This document shows, in pieces, positions 7,384-16,535 of a stretch of DNA of 64,000 nt (positions are counted from its first letter, which is position 1; each line of letters starts with the position of its first letter). This DNA comes from Candidimonas humi (GTDB lineage Bacteria > Pseudomonadota > Gammaproteobacteria > Burkholderiales > Burkholderiaceae_B), in contig NZ_JAHTBN010000003.1 in the NCBI RefSeq assembly GCF_019166065.1, forward strand, positions 62,001 through 126,000, written 5' to 3'. A program made the translations under genes and the position numbers. The notes beneath the pieces are model-generated. The model had not been told where the DNA came from. It was given only the letters and a program-made list of their open reading frames with translations, and did no database searches.

Positions 7384-9063
7384 ATGGTGCACAAGACTTC
7401 TGTACTCATCGTGGGGGGCGGTCCCGTGGGGCTGGCATTGGCCGGAGACCTGGGTTGGCGAGGCGTACAGTGCACGCTGGTCGAGCGTGGCGATGGCTCG
7501 ATAGAGCAGCCCAAGATGGACATGGTGGGCATCCGCTCCATGGAGTTCTGCCGCCGCTGGGGCATCGTGCCCTGGGTCGAGGGGGCAGGTTACAACCGGG
7601 ACTACCCGCAGGATTGCGCCTGGGTCACGGACCTGAATGGCTATGAGTTCGGCCGCGAGCCTTTTCCTTCGCCGCGGCAGGAACAATGTCCCCCCCAGAG
7701 CCCGCAAAAGCGCGAGCGCTGCCCGCAGAATTTCTTCGACCCCGTGTTGCGCAGGTTCGCCGAGCGCTCAGGTAACGCCACGCTCCGTTTCGATACCGAG
7801 TTGCTCGAATTCGTCGACACCGGCGAGCATGTATCGGCGCAAGTCCGCGATTCGCGCAGCGGCACGCTGCACGAGATCCAGGCCGATTATCTTGTCGGCT
7901 GCGATGGCGGATCCAGCAGCGTGCGCCACGCGCTGGGCATAGACATGCAAGGCGACGCAGTTCTGACCTACACGACAAATGTCATATTCCGCTGCGAAGG
8001 CCTGGAGCGCCTGCACACCAAAAAGCCAGCCTATCGCTACATTTTCATAGGTCCCGAGGGCACCTGGGCGACTCTGGTGGCGATCAACGGGCGCGATCAA
8101 TGGCGCTTTTCACTCATCGGCGACGAGCAAAGGCGCACGCTGACCGAGGACGAGGCGCGACGCGCCATCGTGCGCGCGGTCGGGGTTCCGTTCGACTTCG
8201 AAATCCTGTCGATGCTGCCCTGGGTGCGGCGTCAATTGGTGGCGGAAGAATATGGAAAGGGCCGGGTATTCATTGCCGGCGATGCCGCGCACCTGACTTC
8301 GCCCACCGGCGGTTTCGGCATGAACACGGGGCTACTCGATACGGTCAATTTGTCGTGGAAACTGGCGGCTGCGGTGCAGGGCTGGGCGGGGCCGGGCCTG
8401 CTGCCGTCGTACCAGGCGGAACAACAGCCCGTGGCTCGGCGCAACGTGGCCGAGGCGAGCGACAACCTCAGGCGCATGCTGTCGCCGCGGATACTCAAGC
8501 CCGATCCCGCGGTGTTCGACCAGGATGATCCGGATGTCGAGACCGCGCGCAGGGAATATGGCGCGCGCTACACGGAAATGATGCGGCGCGAATGGTTTTC
8601 CATCGGAATCCATCTGGGCTATGTCTATGAAGGGTCGGAAGTGATCGTGCCGGACGGCACCCCCAGGCCCGCGGACGAGGTGTCTTCCTATACGCCGACC
8701 GCCAGGCCGGGCTCGCGCGCGCCGCACGCATGGCTGGCCGATGGCAAATCCATCCTGGATCTCTATGGCGGCGGCTTCGTCCTGCTGAGATTCGGGGCGG
8801 ACGCGCCTGCGGCGGAAGAGCTCGTAGTGGCCGCGCGGCGGGCCGGCCTGCCCTTGCAGGTAGTGGAGATCGACGATGCCGCCGCGGCGAAGCTGTACGA
8901 ACGCCGCCTGGTGTTGGTGCGGCCGGACGGGCAGGTGGCGTGGCGGGCGGATGACGCGCCCGCCGATGCCGCGACGCTGGTCGACATCGTGCGCGGCGCC
9001 CGGCTCGCGTCCGTGGTCAACGGCCAGGCCCTGCCAGTCTCCGAGGAGGCCCAGCATGGCTGA
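7384..9063 (+). CDS. FAD-dependent aromatic monooxygenase (PHBH/MhpA-like)
   Basis: 559-residue class A flavoprotein hydroxylase that should use NAD(P)H and O2 to hydroxylate an aromatic ring. The N-terminal dinucleotide motif is VLIVGGGPVGLA (Gly11, Gly13, Gly16), DG occurs in VGCDGGSSSVRHALG, and the FAD ribityl-binding motif is GRVFIAGDAAH with Asp300. The last 170 residues resemble the thioredoxin-like C-terminal domain of MhpA/PheA-type enzymes. The ATG at 7384 follows GGAAAAGGAAAG; the frame is open to 7303 but those codons lack a ribosome site. It heads an operon with a gentisate dioxygenase-like gene, so a product with para-dihydroxyl groups is likely. At 559 residues it is longer than typical 3-hydroxybenzoate 6-hydroxylases (about 400), so the substrate is open. 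Confidence 0.87.
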   Translation: MVHKTSVLIVGGGPVGLALAGDLGWRGVQCTLVERGDGSIEQPKMDMVGIRSMEFCRRWGIVPWVEGAGYNRDYPQDCAWVTDLNGYEFGREPFPSPRQEQCPPQSPQKRERCPQNFFDPVLRRFAERSGNATLRFDTELLEFVDTGEHVSAQVRDSRSGTLHEIQADYLVGCDGGSSSVRHALGIDMQGDAVLTYTTNVIFRCEGLERLHTKKPAYRYIFIGPEGTWATLVAINGRDQWRFSLIGDEQRRTLTEDEARRAIVRAVGVPFDFEILSMLPWVRRQLVAEEYGKGRVFIAGDAAHLTSPTGGFGMNTGLLDTVNLSWKLAAAVQGWAGPGLLPSYQAEQQPVARRNVAEASDNLRRMLSPRILKPDPAVFDQDDPDVETARREYGARYTEMMRREWFSIGIHLGYVYEGSEVIVPDGTPRPADEVSSYTPTARPGSRAPHAWLADGKSILDLYGGGFVLLRFGADAPAAEELVVAARRAGLPLQVVEIDDAAAAKLYERRLVLVRPDGQVAWRADDAPADAATLVDIVRGARLASVVNGQALPVSEEAQHG

Positions 9064-10168
9064 TCTGCAGATGGTACCCGACGAGGCGGCACGCCGCAGC
9101 CTGAATGAAGATCTGGCCCGCTACGGCTGCCGGGTCTATCAACCCGATGATCCGCCGCTGTTTACCCGGTCACCCCGATTCGTGATGCAGCCCCAGCACT
9201 GGCGCTGGAGCGATATCGGGCCTCTGCTGGACCGACTGGGACAGCAGCTTTCCCTGGAAAAGGGCGGCCAGCGCCGTACGCTGCGGTTGTGCAATCCGGG
9301 CCTGCCTTATGGCACCACGCCGACTTTCTGGGCTTCGATCCAGGTGATTTTGCCGGGCGAAATAGCCACTGCGCATCGCCATACGGCGAGCGCGCTGCGC
9401 TACATCATGCAAGGCAGCGGCGCGATGACCACCGTCAACGGCGAACGCTACCCCATGAACGAGAGAGACCTGGTACTGACGCCGGCGATGGCGTGGCACG
9501 ACCATGAGCATCATGGCGACAAGCCGATGATATGGCTGGATGTGCTGGATATCTCTCTTGTGCGCTCCATGCATGCCACCTTCTTCGAAGAGTCGAAACA
9601 GGCGACTCAGGATGTGGCGGACATACCGGATCGTTCTTTCCGCCAGTTCGGCAGCGGCCTGATGAGCCCGCCCGATGCGCCCGAGACCGCGCCGCGGCTC
9701 AATCCCTTGCTGGCCTATCCGCGCGAGCTTGCATTTGCTGCGCTGGCGCAGGCGGCGGGGCTGGATCCGGACCCGTTCGATGACGTGGTGCTGGAATACC
9801 GGAATCCCACGAACGGCGCGGCCGCCATGCAGACCTTGGGGCTGCGCTTGCAGATGTTGCGCCCGGGAATGCGCGGCAAGGCTCGCAGGCATACCGGCAG
9901 CAAGCTCTATTACGTGGTCGAAGGCCAGGGCACCAGCATCGTGGAGGGCCGGGCCTGCGACTGGAGCACTGGAGATTTTCTCGCCATTCCGCCCTGGGCA
10001 TGGCACGAGCACGCGAACCGCTCGTCCACGCACGATGCGGTGCTGTTCCAGGTCAATGACATCCCGGCAATGCGCGCCCTGGGCCTGTATGCAGAGCAGG
10101 CGCTGTCTTCGGGCCAGGGGCACCAGGAAGTCATCGGCCAGGGTTTTGAAACAGGAACGAACCGCTAA
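9056..10168 (+). CDS. Gentisate 1,2-dioxygenase-like bicupin
   Basis: 370-residue bicupin dioxygenase, expected to cleave the ring of gentisate or a close analogue between C1 and C2, giving maleylpyruvate. The first cupin keeps the iron ligands: AHRHTASALRYIMQGSG with His107 and His109, and AWHDHEHHG with His148. This HRHTxSALR block is characteristic of gentisate dioxygenases. The second cupin (about 270-350) has KARRHTGSKLYYVVEGQG and AWHEHAN. The ATG at 9056 overlaps the monooxygenase stop by 8 bp and is preceded by GAGGAGG. Its own stop shares one base with the next start (TAATG). The length is slightly above the usual 340-350. 1-Hydroxy-2-naphthoate or salicylate dioxygenase activity is possible. 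Confidence 0.88.
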   Translation: MADLQMVPDEAARRSLNEDLARYGCRVYQPDDPPLFTRSPRFVMQPQHWRWSDIGPLLDRLGQQLSLEKGGQRRTLRLCNPGLPYGTTPTFWASIQVILPGEIATAHRHTASALRYIMQGSGAMTTVNGERYPMNERDLVLTPAMAWHDHEHHGDKPMIWLDVLDISLVRSMHATFFEESKQATQDVADIPDRSFRQFGSGLMSPPDAPETAPRLNPLLAYPRELAFAALAQAAGLDPDPFDDVVLEYRNPTNGAAAMQTLGLRLQMLRPGMRGKARRHTGSKLYYVVEGQGTSIVEGRACDWSTGDFLAIPPWAWHEHANRSSTHDAVLFQVNDIPAMRALGLYAEQALSSGQGHQEVIGQGFETGTNR

Positions 10169-11055
10169 TGAACATCGCTTCTTTCAACGACTACCGGGTA
10201 GGCATCGTAGATGGTCCGGAAATTTTCGATATGACGGCGGCACTCCCGTCGTTTCTGGATCAGTTGCCGCGACAGCGGATGAACTGGCTTATCGCGCACT
10301 GGGATGAGCTGTCCGCGACCCTATCCGCGTATCACCGGCACGGAATCGGACTGCCCCTGGACCAGGTGCGCTTGCTGCCGCCGAATCCCGCGCCGCTGCA
10401 TGTGTTCGCGGCGCCCGCCAATTACCGCAAGCATATCGGAGAGCTGGGCGACCGAACTGTGACCAAGGGCGGCCGCAGCGCCAGGGAGCAGGGCTTTTTC
10501 CTGAAGGCTCCCGGTTCACTGGCAGGCGCCGGCACGGATATTTTGCTGCCCAAGGGCTCGTCCCGGCGCTTCGACCACGAGTCCGAATTGGCCGTCGTGA
10601 TCGGCCGCGAGGCCCGCAATGTGCCGCGTGACGAGGCGATGGGCTATGTGTTCGGCTATTCATGCCTGATCGACGCAACCATGCGCATTGAAAAGGGAGT
10701 GGCCGAAGAAGAGCGCTCCATGCGCAAGTCCTTCGAGACCTTCACTCCCATGGGGCCGTATATCGTGACGGCGGATTCCATCGGCGACCCGCAGGCGCTG
10801 CAGAATCGCCTGTGGGTCAATGGCCAGTTGCGCCAGCAGGCCAATACCAGCGAGATGATCGTCGGCATAGCCGAATTGATCGAGCTCGTTTCATCGGTCC
10901 TGACCTTGCAGCCCGGCGATGTGATCGCAAGCGGCACCCCCGAAGGAGTGGGGCCGTTTGTTCCCGGTGATGTCGTACGGATCGAGATCGAATCCGTGGG
11001 CTCGATGGAACTGAACGTGCGCGAGTTCGCGCAACATTCCCCGAGACCATATTAA
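10168..11055 (+). CDS. Fumarylacetoacetate hydrolase-family protein
   Basis: 295-residue FAH-fold C-C hydrolase. The FAH domain occupies about residues 75-290, with FAAPANYRKHI, the metal-ligand region FDHESELAVVIG and the C-terminal GDVIASGTPEGVG loop, both characteristic of the family. In the gentisate pathway such enzymes split fumarylpyruvate, or maleylpyruvate directly, into pyruvate and a C4 dicarboxylate. No maleylpyruvate isomerase is in this operon, which favours direct maleylpyruvate hydrolysis or an isomerase elsewhere. Translation is coupled to the dioxygenase gene through TAATG. Confidence 0.87.
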   Translation: MNIASFNDYRVGIVDGPEIFDMTAALPSFLDQLPRQRMNWLIAHWDELSATLSAYHRHGIGLPLDQVRLLPPNPAPLHVFAAPANYRKHIGELGDRTVTKGGRSAREQGFFLKAPGSLAGAGTDILLPKGSSRRFDHESELAVVIGREARNVPRDEAMGYVFGYSCLIDATMRIEKGVAEEERSMRKSFETFTPMGPYIVTADSIGDPQALQNRLWVNGQLRQQANTSEMIVGIAELIELVSSVLTLQPGDVIASGTPEGVGPFVPGDVVRIEIESVGSMELNVREFAQHSPRPY

Positions 11056-11085
11056 GTAGTCAATCGTGGTGGACAGGAGATCAAC

Positions 11086-12060
11086 ATGATGAAGCGTTTC
11101 GCAGCAAGCTTGGCAGTTATGTCTGTAATTGGCGCCATAGTGCCCGCGCATGCCGACACTTATCCCGCCAAGCCGGTTACGGTGATTATTCCCTTTGCCC
11201 CGGGCGGCGGGGTCGATGTGCTGACGCGCGCCATCGCGGCCAAGCTGGAGGCGAATTGGCGCAAGCCGGTAATCGTGCAGAACAAGCCGGGCGCCGGATC
11301 CCTGGTAGGTACGGCATATGTGGCTCGCGCGGCGCCGGACGGCTACACCCTGCTGGCGACGGTGAACCAGAGCATGGTCGGCAACCGGTTCCTGTACAAG
11401 CATCTGCCCTATGATCCGGACAAGGATTTCGTGCCCATCACTATGATGGTCAAGGCCGAACAGCTTATCGTCGCCAATAAAAACCTGCCGGTCAAGACGC
11501 TGAAGGACGTGGTGGCGCTGGCGCGCAGCAAGCCTGGCACGTTGAACTATGGTTCATATGGAAACGGCAGCCAGCCGCACTTGCTGTTTTCGATGATCAA
11601 CGACCGGGAGCACATCCACCTGACTCATATCCCATACAACGGCATTACCCCCAATCTGCTGGCGCTTGCCGGCGGCGACGTGCAACTGGCCAGCGGCAGT
11701 GCGGCGGTTGTCCTGCCCCTGGTGCAGTCGGGTAAAATCAAGCCCATTGCCGTGGCTGGCAGCGAGCGGGTCAACCAGTTTCCCGATGTTTCCACCACAA
11801 CGGAGCAGGGCTTTCCTTACGCCCAGATCTCGATCTGGTATGGCATGTTCGCTCCGGCCGGAACGCCGGCAGCAGTTGTCAGCGACATACGCAAGGCGGT
11901 GCAGGCCGTGCTTGCCGATCCACAGTTCGTCAAGCAGCAGGTGAGCTCCAAGGGGCTGAACGTCGTGGCGGGGGACGGCAAGCAATTGGCCGACACCATA
12001 CATAAAGAAACCCAGTCCACCGGAGCAATGATCAAGGCGGCGGGTGTCGTTGCCGAATGA
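11086..12060 (+). CDS. Bug-family (TctC-like) periplasmic solute receptor
   Basis: 324-residue tripartite tricarboxylate receptor of the Bug family. It has a typical signal peptide (MMKRFAASLAVMSVIGAIV, cleavage after AHA near residue 22). The mature N-terminus YPAKPVTVIIPFAPGG is diagnostic of Bug proteins, and a PDGYTLL motif follows. The start is supported by AGGAGATCAAC before ATGATG. Bug genes are greatly expanded in Alcaligenaceae and often sit next to catabolic genes without TctA/TctB membrane partners, as here. It probably binds the aromatic substrate or a carboxylate product; which one is unknown. Confidence 0.92.
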   Translation: MMKRFAASLAVMSVIGAIVPAHADTYPAKPVTVIIPFAPGGGVDVLTRAIAAKLEANWRKPVIVQNKPGAGSLVGTAYVARAAPDGYTLLATVNQSMVGNRFLYKHLPYDPDKDFVPITMMVKAEQLIVANKNLPVKTLKDVVALARSKPGTLNYGSYGNGSQPHLLFSMINDREHIHLTHIPYNGITPNLLALAGGDVQLASGSAAVVLPLVQSGKIKPIAVAGSERVNQFPDVSTTTEQGFPYAQISIWYGMFAPAGTPAAVVSDIRKAVQAVLADPQFVKQQVSSKGLNVVAGDGKQLADTIHKETQSTGAMIKAAGVVAE

Positions 12061-12117
12061 TCGCGCGGGGCGCTCCCGCCCGGGCCTCGGATGATTGAAG
12101 AGGAACTACCTTTCCCG

Positions 12118-12906
12118 ATGAGTATTCCACGCAAGAGCGCCGCGGGCGGCTTGGCCAAATCTTCGGGCGCTGCGGCCAGGCGGCCGCGCGTGTTCGAAGA
12201 CATATGCGATCAGATCCGCCAAAAGCTTTCCAGCGGCGAGCTCAAACAAGGCGACAAGCTGCCTTCCGAGCGTGATCTGGCGGAAACTTTCGGGACATCC
12301 CGGGCGGCGGTGCGCGAGGCTCTGCGCAGTCTCGAACGGGGCGGCGTGGTGGAACTGCGCCGGGGGGTGAAGGGGGGTACCTATGTCTCGCGTGCCGACC
12401 CTTCGATCGTCGCACAGTCCTTGCACGATCTGCTGAGCTTTGGTGCGGTGTCCATTCAAAGCCTTACGGAAAGCCGCGCAATCTTGCAGGACTCGGTGAT
12501 CCGCCTGGCATGCGACCGGGGCACTGACGCCGATTTCGATTTGCTGGAAGCGAGCATCGACCGGACCGAAACCCTTACCCGCGAGGGCCGGCTGGAGGAA
12601 AGGCGCGTCCAGTTGCTGGAATTCTATCGCCTGCTTGGGCGCGCCACGCGCAACGAGGTAATGGTCATCCTGGTGGGGGCGCTCACCGATATGGTCCTGA
12701 AGCTGATGGCCCGGCACGATGTGGCGCCGCGCCTGGCCACGATCAGGACCCATCGCCAGATCGTGCGCTGCCTGCGCAGGCGCGACAAAGAAGGGGCTGC
12801 CCAGTTGATGGCCACGCACCTGGACAAGCTGCACGCCCATTTCCTGAAGGCCGAAAGAAGCCAGCAAAAGCGGAGCCTGGCTCTCGACAGCAGCCCAAAC
12901 GCCTGA
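12118..12906 (+). CDS. GntR-family (FadR/FCD-type) transcriptional regulator
   Basis: 262 residues. The N-terminal winged helix-turn-helix (about 20-90) contains LKQGDKLPSERDLAETFG and SRAAVREALRSLERGG, canonical for GntR proteins. The all-helical C-terminal domain (about 110-245) is of FCD type, which usually binds carboxylates through a metal. ATG 12118 is preferred, since AGAGGA lies 12-20 bp upstream; ATG 12091 is an alternative. It ends the aromatic operon and is the natural candidate for the three TGGTnnnACCA sites before the operon (7262-7300), as local autoregulated repressor. The inducer is probably the substrate or a ring-cleavage product; this is inference. Confidence 0.92.
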   Translation: MSIPRKSAAGGLAKSSGAAARRPRVFEDICDQIRQKLSSGELKQGDKLPSERDLAETFGTSRAAVREALRSLERGGVVELRRGVKGGTYVSRADPSIVAQSLHDLLSFGAVSIQSLTESRAILQDSVIRLACDRGTDADFDLLEASIDRTETLTREGRLEERRVQLLEFYRLLGRATRNEVMVILVGALTDMVLKLMARHDVAPRLATIRTHRQIVRCLRRRDKEGAAQLMATHLDKLHAHFLKAERSQQKRSLALDSSPNA

Positions 12907-13201
12907 TTTACGACCTGTCGACTGTGGCGACGGCCCACAAGGCCGTGTTTGGTGACGGCTACGGCCGCCCGCCGGTCGTGGTGCGGATGTACACGAAATC
13001 CGGCAGGTATGCCTGGATGGAAATCAATGCGCGGGTCGTCGCCATGCCTGGCGGCAAATAGGGATATCGTATGCTGCGGCATACACCGACAAACCAGGGG
13101 GAAAGCGGGCTGGCGAGTATACAGGTTATAGAATAAGTCCTTTTGTCTTGCTGCGAATCAAACGCAGCTCTTGCGGGCCCCGCAAAGAACCAAGGAGATA
13201 A

Positions 13202-15610
13202 ATGGAAAACACAAACCTGTTGCGTCCCCGCGTCGCCGTGCTGACGGTATTGTTGCTGGCCGCCCTGGCCATAGTCCTGGTTTTCTCTTTGAATGTCCTC
13301 GCGCATTACGCCCAGTTTTGCGGTCCCGAGACTGTGGGGGCCTGCGCGGGCCGGGCGCTGCGCTATGTGCCCTGGCTGCCCATGGCCCAGATCGTGCTGG
13401 CCGCCGCAGCGGCGCTGGTGGCGATGATCGGAGCGCCGCTTGCGCGTCGCCGTTCGTGGGCTGCGCGTCTATGGCCTCTGTATTTATTGCTGCTTCTCGT
13501 GGGGTTGCTGTACGTCGGCGTACTGCTGGCGCAGGCCGCGGCGCTGTCATCCGATGCCCTGCGGGCCGGGACGGTGTCGGGCTGGCGCCAGTTCTGGTTC
13601 CTGCTGGCCGGCGTTTCGGGCGTGCCTTCCGTGTTGGCGGTGATGCTTTCGTGGCTGGTACTCGCCTGCTTGTGTTTCACCGCGCCGGCGGGCGTAACGG
13701 CAAGCCGCTCCAGGGGCCGGCTGGCGCTGCTGTTCTTCCTGGTCTTCGCAGCGGTGCCGATGGTGCTGTACTTGTCCGCGAACATCGGACTGATCCTGTT
13801 TTCGACGACAGACTACGTCGTGTTCGCACACGACTATAAAAAGGCCGCCGGCATAAGCATCGAATGGGGGATTTTCCTGGCGTGCATCCTGAGCGCGTTG
13901 CCGGTATGGATCGTGGCCTATGTCCGCGACTCGGGCCGGCGCGGCGTGGCCGGGACGTTGCTGGCGGCCTTGATCGCCTTGCTGCTGGGTTTCGCATTCG
14001 AGCTGATCGGCGTGCTGGTCCTGGCGGTGTTGCCCTCCCATGCGGTGTCGCCGCGGCACGTGATGCAGACCGCCTGGTACTTGTTGGCCTGGATCCTGGT
14101 CTTCAATGCCTTGGCGGCCTGGATAGCCTGCTCGCTGGTCCGGCCGGCGCCTGCCGGGGCGCACGGCATGTTGCGCGGCAATGGCACGCGCTGGGCGTGG
14201 GGAGCGGCAAGCGTACTCGTCGCTATTGTCACTTTCGGATTCTGGGGCATCCTGCTTGCGGCCAAGCTCAACTGGGCGGGGGCGCAGCCGGCGAAAAGCC
14301 TGCTCGCCGATAGCCCTCCGTTTGCCTTGGCTGCGTCGCCCGAGGGCAATAGTTGCGCCGGCATCGTCCGCGCCGGCTCGTCGCTGTGGCTGGTGGGTAG
14401 CAATGACGACAGCGTCAGCGACAGCCTGGCCGACATCGTGAAGGATCCGCAGGTACAGAACCTTGCGTTGGGGCCTGATCACTTACCGGGGCAGCCGCCG
14501 GCCTATCGGACTTTCTACCCCACCAGTACGGTCCTGTCGCGACTCGAGGGGCACGCGTTCAAGCCGGTCGCCTATTTGCCCGGAAAGGGATGCCTGGTGC
14601 CGGTGCCCGGTACCCAACGGCTTTTGCTCCTGACTTCGCTGCAGCCGCGCGACGGCTATGCGCCACAGGCGCCCAGCCTGGTCTTCCAGACGCAGGACGA
14701 TGGCCGTCACTGGCAAGTGCTGGAGCCCGGGATGCTTGCGACGGTCAGCCCGGATGTCTACCAGAGCGGCGTCGAATTCCGCAGCAAGGACCGCGTCTGG
14801 GCCTGGCGCGGGCGCCTGGGCGAGGCGGGCTCGGACCCGTCGGGCTTCGGCTATTCGGGCGACGGCGGCCGCACATCCGAGCCTTTGCCGATACCGGCAG
14901 ATTTCCGCAGCAAGGCTGGCGATGTCGCGAGCCTGGTGCCCGAAGATGCGCGCGCATCCATCAAGCTGGACGACAGCAGGGGCGTGCGGCGCTTCGTCAC
15001 CGAGATCTCGCCGACCCGGGCTGTGCTCTGGCTTTCCCAGCGCTTCAGCTATGAGATTGCGCCGCACCGGCATGGATATATTGCCCGCACCGATGCGCTG
15101 GTTCTCGAGCGCGCGGGCGATGCGTGGCGGGCTTCGGCCGTCAAGCATTTGGACGGCCTCTACATCGACAAACTGGCGCAGCCGCAGTCGGGGCCGGCTT
15201 ATGCCGCCGTCTTCCGGCAGAAACAGGGGCGCGAGGAGATTGCCGTGCTCGATGGCGCAAAGGTGCAATGGCAGGATCTGTCCGCGGCGCCGAACCCCTT
15301 CTGGCCTATGGGGCAGAGCGACGTGCGCGGTTTGTGGGCGGCCAAGAATGTGCTGGTCGTGAATGTGTACGCCGAATATGTGGCCGTAAAGGGCACGCGC
15401 GGGCGCTCTTACTTCGACGAAGTGAGCTTCTCGGCGCCGGCAAAGTATTATTCGAACGATGCCGGCCGTCACTGGCATAAGCTGGCGATTGCCGCTTATC
15501 CAGGCATATACGGCCTGGACCCGGACACGGCGCGCCTGTATTTCCGCAACTTCAACAGGCGCACTTATGTGTCGCCGTTTTTCGCCTTCGAGCTCGGCAC
15601 GGCGAAGTAA
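13202..15610 (+). CDS. Membrane protein with C-terminal Asp-box beta-propeller-like domain, unknown function
   Basis: 802 residues, not assigned to a known family. About nine hydrophobic segments fill residues 10-352; an odd number would put the C-terminus in the periplasm if the N-terminus is inside. The remaining 440 residues are soluble. They contain three sialidase-type Asp-box repeats, SxDxGxxW or close: TQDDGRHW (about 494), YSGDGGRT (about 548) and YSNDAGRHW (about 749), typical of beta-propellers. The ATG at 13202 has a good AAGGAGAT. It stands alone, with 295 bp upstream lacking an obvious promoter. It might sense or bind an extracytoplasmic ligand. No catalytic sialidase residues could be recognised. 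Confidence 0.75.
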   Translation: MENTNLLRPRVAVLTVLLLAALAIVLVFSLNVLAHYAQFCGPETVGACAGRALRYVPWLPMAQIVLAAAAALVAMIGAPLARRRSWAARLWPLYLLLLLVGLLYVGVLLAQAAALSSDALRAGTVSGWRQFWFLLAGVSGVPSVLAVMLSWLVLACLCFTAPAGVTASRSRGRLALLFFLVFAAVPMVLYLSANIGLILFSTTDYVVFAHDYKKAAGISIEWGIFLACILSALPVWIVAYVRDSGRRGVAGTLLAALIALLLGFAFELIGVLVLAVLPSHAVSPRHVMQTAWYLLAWILVFNALAAWIACSLVRPAPAGAHGMLRGNGTRWAWGAASVLVAIVTFGFWGILLAAKLNWAGAQPAKSLLADSPPFALAASPEGNSCAGIVRAGSSLWLVGSNDDSVSDSLADIVKDPQVQNLALGPDHLPGQPPAYRTFYPTSTVLSRLEGHAFKPVAYLPGKGCLVPVPGTQRLLLLTSLQPRDGYAPQAPSLVFQTQDDGRHWQVLEPGMLATVSPDVYQSGVEFRSKDRVWAWRGRLGEAGSDPSGFGYSGDGGRTSEPLPIPADFRSKAGDVASLVPEDARASIKLDDSRGVRRFVTEISPTRAVLWLSQRFSYEIAPHRHGYIARTDALVLERAGDAWRASAVKHLDGLYIDKLAQPQSGPAYAAVFRQKQGREEIAVLDGAKVQWQDLSAAPNPFWPMGQSDVRGLWAAKNVLVVNVYAEYVAVKGTRGRSYFDEVSFSAPAKYYSNDAGRHWHKLAIAAYPGIYGLDPDTARLYFRNFNRRTYVSPFFAFELGTAK

Positions 15611-15639
15611 TACCCGGAACTACTGTTCGCCGGGCTTGC

Positions 15640-15665
15640 CGCCCCGGTTCAGCCATGGCCGGGGC
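15640..15665. terminator. Hairpin between convergent genes
   Basis: GCCCCGG/CCGGGGC inverted repeat with an 11-nt loop between the 802-residue membrane protein gene and the convergent marC gene. No T-tract is seen. Confidence 0.35.
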
Positions 15666-15701
15666 CGCCTGCCGGATTAGAGCAAACGCATTTCGGCCTG
15701 C

Positions 15702-16349
15702 CTATGCTAGGCCGGGCAGCATCACCTTGGCGCCGGCGAACACCATCTCGACGGCGATGGCCGCGAGGATCATGCCCATGAGGCGGGTCATGACGACACG
15801 CATCTTGGCTGAAAGCAGCTTGCCGATCGATGCCGCGAAAAACAAGACCACGAACAGTGCCAGCAGCGTGGCAAGAAGCACGACGCCGAACGACACGTAT
15901 TGCGCCGCTCCGCGTACCTGGGCCGCGTAGATGATCAGCGTTGCAATGGTGCCCGGGCCCACGATCATGGGAAACGTCATGGGGTAGAACGCAATGCCGT
16001 CATCGGTGTCTTCGTCGCCGGCATTGTCGGCGCGCTTTTCGTGTTCGCCCCGTTCATGGGACGTGATCGGCTGCCCGTTGAGCATGGAGAATGCAATGCT
16101 CAAGAGTACCAGCCCGCCCGCCACCCTGAAAGCGTCGATAGTGACGCCGAAGAAGCCGATGATATAGCCGCCCGCCAGGGAAATGACCACGCACATCACC
16201 GCGGTACAGAGCGATATTGCGAGCGCCAGGCTACGCTGCTCGGCGATGGTCTTGCCAGTCGTCAGGGACAGGAAGATGGGCAGATTGATGAAGGGGTTCA
16301 TGATGGCGAACAGTGCGCCCAGGAATTTCGTGGCGAAGACGATATCCAT
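15702..16349 (-). CDS. MarC-family integral membrane protein
   Basis: 215-residue inner-membrane protein with six predicted helices. Family features are the N-terminal ALFAIMNPFINLPIFL block and the FYPMTFPMIVGPGTIATLI motif, both strongly conserved in MarC/YchE proteins. A charged loop (about residues 100-120) lies between the third and fourth helices. The start at 16349 is preferred, because AAAAGGA lies 8-14 bp upstream; an ATG three codons earlier (16358) abuts that site. Despite the name, MarC proteins are not shown to cause multiple antibiotic resistance, and the transported substrate is unknown. Neighbours give no functional hint. Confidence 0.9.
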   Translation of the reverse strand: MDIVFATKFLGALFAIMNPFINLPIFLSLTTGKTIAEQRSLALAISLCTAVMCVVISLAGGYIIGFFGVTIDAFRVAGGLVLLSIAFSMLNGQPITSHERGEHEKRADNAGDEDTDDGIAFYPMTFPMIVGPGTIATLIIYAAQVRGAAQYVSFGVVLLATLLALFVVLFFAASIGKLLSAKMRVVMTRLMGMILAAIAVEMVFAGAKVMLPGLA

Positions 16350-16535
16350 AGAAACCATCCTTTTATGAGTCCGGTTGGCCGCGACTGTGACTGTTCGCCG
16401 CGGATAGAGGCCGGGGGCCGTACAAGCGCCGGGTTTTGGGGGAATAACTATGACAAGCCTGCATGAGGCTAGTTAGCTGTTGCTTATTGATTATCGCCCG
16501 TCTGCCGGCCCTGCCTATGCCGGCACACCTGTGGC

